NCBI RefSeq assembly: GCF_008704555.1
Contig: NZ_CP023702.1
Coordinates: 1,612,001-1,676,000, forward strand
Reading direction: 5' to 3'
Length of the DNA stretch: 64,000 nucleotides
DNA from: Streptomyces nitrosporeus
Lineage (GTDB): Bacteria > Actinomycetota > Actinomycetes > Streptomycetales > Streptomycetaceae
Below, piece after piece: positions 53,842-64,000 of this stretch (position 1 is the first letter of the stretch; every line of letters begins with the position of its first letter). The position numbers were made by a program, and so were the translations under genes. The notes below the pieces were generated by a model. The model did no database searches and had not been told where the DNA came from. It was given only the letters and a program-made list of their open reading frames with translations.

Positions 53842-55517
53842 CCGGTATACCTGCCCCGCGTGTGCCCGTTCACCGCACTTAGGTGGGTGGTGCGGGGGGC
53901 TGTGATCGCCACCACGGCCATGTCGTCGCGCCTGCCGTCGCCGAGCCACTGGGAAGCGAGCATCTGGACCCGTTCCACGACGGCCTCGCCCGGCATCCCC
54001 GCGCAGTCCGCCAGGGCTCTCGCCAGTCGCTCCTCGCCGAACATCTCGTCGCCGAGCGGGCCTCCCCGTGCCTCGGTGACGCCGTCGGTGTAGAGCAGGC
54101 ACGTCTCGCCCGGCTGGAGAGAGGTCTCCACGGTCAGGGTCTCGATCCGGGGGAGGGCGCCGATCAGCGTGCCGCGGGTGGAGACCTCCTCGACCCGGCC
54201 GTCGTTGCGCACCACCAGCGGGGCGGGGTGGCCGGCGGAGGTGAGCAGGAGGCGTACCAGGCCCTCCTCGCGCTGGGCCGAGGCCAGCACCATGGTCGCG
54301 AAGCGGGTGTGGTGGGAGTTGAGGAGCGCGCCGTTCAGCAGTTGCAGCATCCGCTCGTGGTCGTGGGCCACGGGGGTCAGGGCCTCCACGGTGTTGCGGA
54401 TCTTCCCGGTGAGCACCGCGGCCTCCAGGCCCTTCCCGCACACGTCACCGAGTACCACGAGGGTGGATTCCGAGTCCGAGCTCCCCGGGTGGACGTCGTA
54501 GAAGTCGCCGCCGACCCGTTCCCGGCTCCCGGCGGGCCGGTACCCGCCGGCGAACTCGACGCCGTGCGTACGGCGCAGCTGGGGCGGCAGCAGGTCGCGC
54601 ATCAGCGTCTCGGTGATCGCGCTCTGCTCGGCGTACAGCCGTGCGGCGGAGAGGGCGGCACCGGCCCGCGCCGCGAACAGCCGGGCGAAGATCTCCTCGT
54701 TCTCGCTGAACTCCGCCCGGTCGCCGGTACGCAGCAGGATCAGAGCCCCGGCGGGCACTCCGTGGCCGGGCAGCGGGGTGACCGCGACCGAACCGACCTT
54801 CCCGGGGAACCCCTCGGGCAGCAGCCACGCGGGCAGCGCGGCCGGATCGATCCAGCGGGAGGGCACCGGCGGGAAGCCCTGGAGCGCCTCGCCGAGCCCG
54901 GGCACCAGGGAGAGGTCCGCCGTGACCGTGCTCCGGGTCACCCCCTGGCCCGCGACCGCGCTGGTGACGGGGAACTTCCGTCCGTCGCCGGGGGCCACGA
55001 CGACGGCCGCGTCGGCCAGGTGCCGGGCGGCGAGCTGGGCCGTGACCTGCATGCACCTCTCGGTGTTGAGCGAGGAGAGCAGCACGTTGGACGCCTCGGC
55101 GAGGAAGCTGGTGCGCTCGCGTTCGGTGCTGAGCGCCTCCTCCGCCAGCCTGCGGCCGGTGTCGTCGACGAGCCACCACGCGGTGTCCCCGTCCGGCAGG
55201 TGTGAGGCGTGGGCCTCGTAGCTCCGGGCGCCTACCGTGCCCCGGAAACCCTGGAGGAGCGCCGGTGCGTCCGGACCGGCCGGGCCTCCGCGGCGCGCGC
55301 GGGTCTCGTCGTGGGCGCGCCTCAGCCAGGCGGGGACCGTGTCGGCGGGGGCGGCCCCGGGCGCCGCCTCTTCCAGCAGTGCGGTGGCGGCCTGGTTGGC
55401 CGTGCGGAGGGCTCCGGTGCGGTCGAGGACGAGTACGGGGTACGGGGCCGGGCCCCAGGCGTCGGCGGTGGGCCGGAGTTCGGAGATCGTGACGGAGGTG
55501 TCCTTCGGGTAGGCCAT
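53838..55517 (-). CDS. PAS-GAF-SpoIIE (PP2C) serine phosphatase
   Basis: A 559-residue regulator. Residues about 15-110 are a PAS-like sensor (PYPVLVLDRTGALRTANQAATALL); about 145-310 are GAF-like; about 330-545 are the SpoIIE/RsbU phosphatase, with RVGGDFYDV, VLGDVCGKGLEAA, LLTSAGHPAPL, LLYTDGVTEARG and GDGRRDDMAVVAI carrying the metal-binding aspartates. It should dephosphorylate STAS proteins and so turn on an alternative sigma factor. ATG 55517 is chosen; the ribosome site is weak. Its stop overlaps the B12-protein start (ATGA), making a three-gene operon of phosphatase, B12 sensor and STAS. Confidence 0.87.
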   Translation of the reverse strand: MAYPKDTSVTISELRPTADAWGPAPYPVLVLDRTGALRTANQAATALLEEAAPGAAPADTVPAWLRRAHDETRARRGGPAGPDAPALLQGFRGTVGARSYEAHASHLPDGDTAWWLVDDTGRRLAEEALSTERERTSFLAEASNVLLSSLNTERCMQVTAQLAARHLADAAVVVAPGDGRKFPVTSAVAGQGVTRSTVTADLSLVPGLGEALQGFPPVPSRWIDPAALPAWLLPEGFPGKVGSVAVTPLPGHGVPAGALILLRTGDRAEFSENEEIFARLFAARAGAALSAARLYAEQSAITETLMRDLLPPQLRRTHGVEFAGGYRPAGSRERVGGDFYDVHPGSSDSESTLVVLGDVCGKGLEAAVLTGKIRNTVEALTPVAHDHERMLQLLNGALLNSHHTRFATMVLASAQREEGLVRLLLTSAGHPAPLVVRNDGRVEEVSTRGTLIGALPRIETLTVETSLQPGETCLLYTDGVTEARGGPLGDEMFGEERLARALADCAGMPGEAVVERVQMLASQWLGDGRRDDMAVVAITAPRTTHLSAVNGHTRGRYTG

Positions 55518-55812
55518 GAGGGGGACCCGTCGATGACGAGCCGCACCACCTTCCAACTGGACGGAAAAAGGATCTGTTCTGTGGCCACCATTGCCCAGAG
55601 GACTCACGGCTGGCAACCCGCCTCCCGCAGCCAGGGGTCCGGCTCATGGGTCAAAACACCGCAAAACGTCCATAATTATATGCCTCTATGTGATGTTTTT
55701 CCGGTTTCCTTCATGTGTCTTCGCACGCGGTGCGCCGGGGGCATCGCCGGTGGGCCGGGCACGCGGCGCGCAGGGCACGCGGTGCCGGCCGCGAGCCGCC
55801 GGTCCGCCCGGC
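55518..55812 (-). promoter_or_regulatory. promoter region of the phosphatase-B12-STAS operon
   Basis: No gene. The stretch 55650-55720 is A/T-rich, and a perfect TATAAT lies on the minus strand at 55680-55675, about 158 bp before the start codon. I see no good TTGACA at the usual distance, so an activator or an alternative sigma factor may be used. Confidence 0.4.
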
Positions 55813-60614
<4,802 letters not shown>

Positions 60615-60670
60615 GCGGTGCCCCCGCGGGACTTCCGCAGGCTCTCGCGGGACTTCCGCGGGGCGGGGCA

Positions 60671-60712
60671 GGCCGTCGGGCCCACCACGAGGCTGTGGTG
60701 GGCCCGACGGCC
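60671..60712 (+). terminator. hairpin terminator of the cellulase gene
   Basis: A perfect 18-bp stem (60671-60688 with 60695-60712) around GAGGCT, 57 bp after the stop codon. Confidence 0.92.
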
Positions 60713-60790
60713 GCGCCGCCCGGCTCCCCCTGCCCTGCCCCTGCCCCGGACACCGGCCCGCCCCTCGTATGCACCGTCCGCTGACCACCT

Positions 60791-60846
60791 CCCGCCTCCC
60801 GCCTCCCGCCTCCCGCCTCCCGCCTCCCGCCTCCCGCCTCCCGCCT
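60791..60846. repeat. eight tandem copies of CCCGCCT
   Basis: A perfect 7-bp microsatellite, eight uninterrupted units, in the non-coding space between the cellulase terminator and the oxidoreductase gene. Confidence 0.95.
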
Positions 60847-60949
60847 GACGAAGCATCAGGCGACCCGAGAGGGGACCGCACGAGGCGGAGCCACGCCCCC
60901 CGGAAGCCTTCTCCGGCCTACGGAGCGGCGAGGGCGGGGCCCGGAGGCC

Positions 60950-61879
60950 CTACGGCACGAGGACGAGGCGCTCGTCGGTCCGGTGGTCGTTCCACGCCGC
61001 GCCGACCCGGGCCAGCGGCACGGCCCGTGCCTGGACGTCGATGCTGCCGTCGGTCACCGCGGCGGCCAGTTCGGGCAGTTCGGCGATGAAGTCGCGGGGG
61101 CTGACCGATCCGATGCCGCTGCCCACGATCCGCAGCCGGGCCGCGCGCAGCGCGGCCGAGGGGACCGGGGCCGAGTCGCCCGCGACGGAGCCGATCTGGA
61201 CCCAGGTGAGCGGGGCGGAGCGGTCGGTCCGGGCGGTGAGGAGCGGGAGCATGGCGTCCGCGGCGGGCGCCCCCCACACGAAGTCGAGGACGACGTCGGC
61301 GTCGGCCGCTGCGGCGATCCCGTCGAAGGTGAGCACCTGGTCCGCACCGAGGCCCGGCAGGGTTCCGAGGCGGGCGGTGTCACGGCCGGCGGCGAAGACC
61401 TGAGCGGCGCCGAACCGCTTGGCGATCTGGACGGCCATGCGCCCGGCGCTGCCGGTGGCACCGAGGACAAGCACGCGCTGCCCCTCCCGGAAGGTGATGC
61501 GGCGGCGCAGCGCGACCCAGGAGGACATGCCCGGGTTCATCGCGGCGGCGATCCGGACGGGGTCCACGTCGTCGGGCAGGAGGACACTGCGGCGTACGTC
61601 GATCACGGTGCGCTCGGCGAACGTACCGGAATCCGTGTCGTCCAGGACCGCGTAGCGCAGCCGGCCCGAGGCGTCGCGGACCACGCCGTCGACGCCGGGC
61701 ACCAGCGGAAAGCGGCCGGTGGCGGAGTAATGGGTGCCGTTCGCCTTGGCCCGGGTGAGGTGGTGCAGGCCCGCCGCGAGGACCTCGACGACCCTCTCGT
61801 GCTCGCCCCGGGCGACGGGTTCGGGGCGTTCGCCGTAGGCGGGCGGTGCGTCGTGCGCCGTGATGACCGCAGCATGCAT
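60950..61879 (-). CDS. MDR-superfamily quinone/zinc-free alcohol dehydrogenase-like oxidoreductase
   Basis: A 309-residue medium-chain reductase. It has the N-terminal GroES-like part, with GRFPLVPGVDGVVRDASG, and a Rossmann domain starting VLVLGATGSAGRMAVQIAKRFGA near residue 136, then AAGRD for NADP(H). Zinc-ligand cysteines are missing, so it belongs to the quinone oxidoreductase group. A substrate cannot be named; enones or quinones are typical. ATG 61879 follows GGGAG. It is divergent from a MarR regulator with an inverted-repeat operator in between, as is usual for redox- or xenobiotic-induced reductases. Confidence 0.82.
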   Translation of the reverse strand: MHAAVITAHDAPPAYGERPEPVARGEHERVVEVLAAGLHHLTRAKANGTHYSATGRFPLVPGVDGVVRDASGRLRYAVLDDTDSGTFAERTVIDVRRSVLLPDDVDPVRIAAAMNPGMSSWVALRRRITFREGQRVLVLGATGSAGRMAVQIAKRFGAAQVFAAGRDTARLGTLPGLGADQVLTFDGIAAAADADVVLDFVWGAPAADAMLPLLTARTDRSAPLTWVQIGSVAGDSAPVPSAALRAARLRIVGSGIGSVSPRDFIAELPELAAAVTDGSIDVQARAVPLARVGAAWNDHRTDERLVLVP

Positions 61880-61897
61880 GAGGGACTCCCTGGTTGG

Positions 61898-61938
61898 TTT
61901 GTATTCCCAATCAAAACCAGAGTTATTGGTAATACAAA
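61898..61938. promoter_or_regulatory. long inverted repeat, candidate MarR operator
   Basis: TTTGTATTCCCAAT (61898-61911) and ATTGGTAATACAAA (61925-61938) match at 13 of 14 positions around 13 A/T-rich bases. The site lies between the divergent oxidoreductase and MarR genes and overlaps both probable promoters. Confidence 0.75.
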
Positions 61939-61961
61939 CAATGTCAAGTAGGGTGGCGGTC

Positions 61962-62447
61962 ATGGCTCACGACGACCCCACGGGCGCCCCGACGGCTCAC
62001 GACGACCCCACGGACGCCCTGATCGACGGCCTGGTCCGCAGCGCCTTCCAGATCATGGGCGTGCTCACCCGCATCGGGGCCGAGCACGATCTGTCCCTCA
62101 CCCAGCTGCGTGTGCTCGGAATCCTGCGGGACCGCCGCCCCCGCATGAGCGACCTGGCGGCCTTCCTCGGCCTCGACAAGTCGACCCTGTCCGGCCTCAT
62201 CGACCGCGCCGAACGGCGCGGGCTGCTCGCACGCGGCGCCAGCCCCGAGGACAGGCGTGCCGTCGTCGTCCTGATCACCGACGCGGGACGCGACCTCGCC
62301 GAACGTATGGACGAGGAAATCCGGGAGGCCCTCGCACCGGCCACCGGCCGCCTCGGACCGGAACAGCGCCGGCAGCTCGCGCAGCTCCTCGAACCCGTCC
62401 TCACCCCACCGCTGCCGGCCGCGCCGCGCCCCACCGGCCGGCGCTGA
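61962..62447 (+). CDS. MarR-family transcriptional regulator
   Basis: A 161-residue MarR regulator. The winged helix is clear: HDLSLTQLRVLGILRDRRPRMSDLAAFLGLDKSTLSGLIDRAERRGLLARGASPEDRRAVVVLITDAGR. The N-terminus has a short duplicated AHDDPT segment. ATG 61962 is the likely start; ATG 61941 is also in frame. It is divergent from an oxidoreductase gene that it probably represses, and the inverted repeat between them is the likely operator. A hairpin lies about 100 bp downstream. Confidence 0.87.
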   Translation: MAHDDPTGAPTAHDDPTDALIDGLVRSAFQIMGVLTRIGAEHDLSLTQLRVLGILRDRRPRMSDLAAFLGLDKSTLSGLIDRAERRGLLARGASPEDRRAVVVLITDAGRDLAERMDEEIREALAPATGRLGPEQRRQLAQLLEPVLTPPLPAAPRPTGRR

Positions 62448-62543
62448 GGAGAGGCCGCGGGCCCACGGCCGGGCGCGTCCCCTGAAGGCTGTCCCCTGCG
62501 CGTCATCCCGACACTGTTGGCCAATTCCTTGGGCTGAACGTGG

Positions 62544-62583
62544 CGTCGGCCTTCACGGCCCGGTGTGGCCGTGAAGGCCGACG
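62544..62583. terminator. strong hairpin after marR
   Basis: A perfect 17-bp stem (62544-62560 with 62567-62583) around a six-base loop. It can end marR transcription; it also borders the transposase remnants. Confidence 0.7.
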
Positions 62584-62601
62584 TCGTGTCCGGGAGGGCC
62601 G

Positions 62602-62820
62602 GTGTCGTTGCACGCCAGGAAGATCGACGGGGTTCTGGAGGAGACGGCCCGAATGGCACGGGCCGCGTTCCCGAGGGGCAGCCTGGCGATGCGGATCCGT
62701 GACGAGTCGGGCGAGCCGTTCCCGGACGCGGACTTCGCCGGGCTGTATCCGAACAGGGGGAGCCGGCGTGGTCGCACGCCAGGCCGGCCCTGGTGTGCGG
62801 GCGGTAAAAGAGCTACTGAC
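62602..62820 (+). pseudogene. IS1182-type transposase, N-terminal remnant
   Basis: The translation starts ARKIDGVLEETARMARAAFPRG, then AMRIRDESGEPFPDADFAGLYP, the usual N-terminus of IS1182-family transposases. After GLYPNRG the frame shifts (GEPAWSHARPALVC in another frame, then AVKELLTG in a third), and the element stops where an IS5-type sequence begins. About 400 residues of a normal enzyme are missing. It cannot be active. Confidence 0.7.
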
Positions 62821-62822
62821 TG

Positions 62823-63358
62823 GTGATCAACGGCCTTCCCTTCCGGCAACGGACCGGCATCCCGTGGCGGGACCTGCCCATGCGATTCGGCAAGTGGAAG
62901 GCGGTGCATGACAGGCACCGCAGGTGGTCGGCGGACGGCACCTGGGACAGGATCTCGCGGGCCGTCCAGGCCGACGCCGGTAGCGAGGGCCGTCCCGACC
63001 GGACGATGGCGACGGGTGGACTCGACGGTCTGCCGGGCGCACCAGCACGCGGCCGGAGCATCCTCAGCCGCGACAAGGCGTACAACTCCCGCCACAACCG
63101 CCGCTGTCTGCGACGCCGACAGATCCGGCACACCCTCCCCGAGCGCCGCGACCAGCAGCCCACCGGCAAAACCGCGGTAGCAAAGGCGGGCGGCCAACCG
63201 GCTTCGACCGGGCCCGGTATGCCCGCAGGAACGAGGTCGAGCGCACGATCAACGCCCCCAAGGGCTTCAGTGCCGCACCCACTCGATTCGGCAAACGGGC
63301 TTACGTCTTCCACGGCACGGTGACCGTCACCGCGATCCGGCTCCGGCTCCGCTCTTGA
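62823..63358 (+). pseudogene. IS5-family transposase remnant, frameshifted and deleted
   Basis: It opens INGLPFRQRTGIPWRDLPMRFGKWKAVHDRHRRWSADGTW, a classic IS5-group N-terminus. The frame then shifts (AHQHAAGA in another frame). A central part with the first catalytic Asp region is deleted near 63060. The sequence returns with DKAYNSRHNRRCLRRRQIRHTLPERRDQ, and in a third frame with RPTGFDRARYARRNEVERTINAPKGF, which holds the catalytic Glu, through to the stop at 63358. At least three frame changes make it inactive. Confidence 0.8.
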
Positions 63359-63391
63359 GCCTCTTCTCGCCTGCTTCCGGCCCGCCCCGGC

Positions 63392-63770
63392 CTACCGCAG
63401 GACGGGCCGGTTGGCGGATGTGTACTCGGCCGCGATGTCGAACACGCCGGCACAGCGGGGGCATTCAGCCTTGCCGAAGAGGGAGGCGATTCCGTCAGCG
63501 AGTACCTCGTGCCCGTCGAGGACAGCGGTCTCGTACATCCACCGGCCGGTACCGGAGAGCGCCTCGGAGGGCGCCGGCCGTAGGTCACGGCGGTCCACGT
63601 CGCCCAGGTTCCGGTCCCGGATCGCTGAATAGTGCCCGTGGTCCCCGACGGCGATCGTCACTTCCACGGCGCAGTGGGGGCACGCCAGGTGGGAGAAGTC
63701 ATCCGTGAAGTCCCCCAGGACGGCACTCCAGTGGTACTCCTCCATGGCCGCGAGCGCATCGAGGAAGGCC
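63392..63770 (-). pseudogene. small cysteine-pair protein, 5' end lost to a transposase insertion
   Basis: The minus strand encodes a coherent C-terminal part: AFLDALAAMEEYHWSAVLGDFTDDFSHLACPHCAVEVTIAVGDHG, then FGKAECPRCAGVFDIAAEYTSANRPVLR. CPHC and CPRC form two CxxC pairs, likely one zinc site or two zinc-ribbon knuckles. Upstream, the reading continues only through antisense transposase sequence, so the original start has been replaced. Function unknown; a start codon of its own is not seen. Confidence 0.6.
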
Positions 63771-64000
63771 GCGACGCCGAGCCCAGCGCCTGCATCCTCG
63801 ACGCCCGGAGCATCAAGACCTCGGCCAACGTGCCCGCGACCGGCCAGGGCATCGACGCGGGCAAGAAGATCGCAGGCCGCAAACGGCACATCGGCGTCGA
63901 CACCGTCGGCCTTCTCCTGGCCGTCTGGGTACTGCCGCCGGCGTCTCCGACAAGCCGGCGGAATCCGCCTGCTCTCGAACATCGCCGGAGGCCACCCTTG
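63770..64000 (+). pseudogene. IS5-family transposase fragment (runs off the window)
   Basis: The reading GRDAEPSACILDARSIKTSANVPATGQGIDAGKKIAGRKRHIGVDTVGLLLAVWV is the core of an IS5-type transposase, with the first catalytic Asp in ILDARS and a second in GVDT. A frameshift follows at about 63930, where a normal enzyme would continue with VVTAA. The N-terminal part is absent. The rest lies to the right of the window. Confidence 0.75.

Overview
The window is high-GC actinobacterial DNA, almost certainly from Streptomyces. The signs are a very high GC content with strong third-position bias, GTG and TTG starts, many four-base ATGA/GTGA overlaps, Streptomyces-type families (DUF5133, XRE-DUF5753 with DUF397, PadR with DUF1048, ALF-repeat secreted proteins, SpoIIE/STAS/HATPase sets), a mycothiol-type maleylpyruvate isomerase, and CebR-type boxes in front of a cellulase. 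No search was run; family names come from reading motifs in the translations.

Layout. 1-9.3 kb: a truncated VWA protein, small conserved proteins, a membrane XRE-NACHT NTPase with a palindromic operator, a secreted esterase and a secreted serine beta-lactamase-like hydrolase, an XRE/DUF397 pair, and a PadR-DUF1048-DUF1048 operon with two inverted repeats in its promoter. 9.5-15.3 kb: a TetR remnant, a GT2 glycosyltransferase, a DinB-like protein, then a Baeyer-Villiger monooxygenase divergent from a lactonase-like lipoprotein with an 18-bp perfect palindrome between them and a TetR gene next door. 15.9-22.7 kb: secreted proteins (RICIN lectin, ALF-AbfB protein, and a 1333-residue ALF/coiled-coil protein with a toxin-like C-terminus followed by a candidate immunity gene).

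22.7-45.5 kb (minus strand): mbtH, a four-module NRPS and a two-module NRPS coupled by a GTGA overlap. Domain order is C-A-T-C-A-T-C-A-T-C-A-T-E | C-A-T-C-A-T-R. The last A domain has a clear phenylalanine code, and release is by a terminal NAD(P)H reductase, so the predicted product is a hexapeptide ending in phenylalaninal (or the alcohol). This architecture resembles that described for the lipopeptide aldehydes called flavopeptins; identity with that pathway is an inference.

46.0-50.9 kb: a 3-hydroxybenzoate/gentisate catabolic operon (gentisate dioxygenase, fumarylpyruvate hydrolase, maleylpyruvate isomerase, 3-hydroxybenzoate 6-hydroxylase) divergent from an IclR regulator. 50.9-55.5 kb: two convergent sets of partner-switching regulators. 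The minus-strand set joins a PAS-GAF-SpoIIE phosphatase, a stand-alone B12-binding protein carrying the CarH photoreceptor signature (W-x9-EH), and a STAS protein, which suggests a light-controlled sigma-factor switch. 55.8-57.6 kb: an ABC-F ATPase. 57.6-60.7 kb: a GH9-CBM3-CBM2 cellulase behind a promoter with two CebR-like boxes and an odd C-rich leader. 60.9-62.5 kb: an oxidoreductase/MarR divergent pair with an inverted-repeat operator. 62.5-64 kb: decayed IS1182- and IS5-type transposase fragments that have cut off the 5' end of a small gene.
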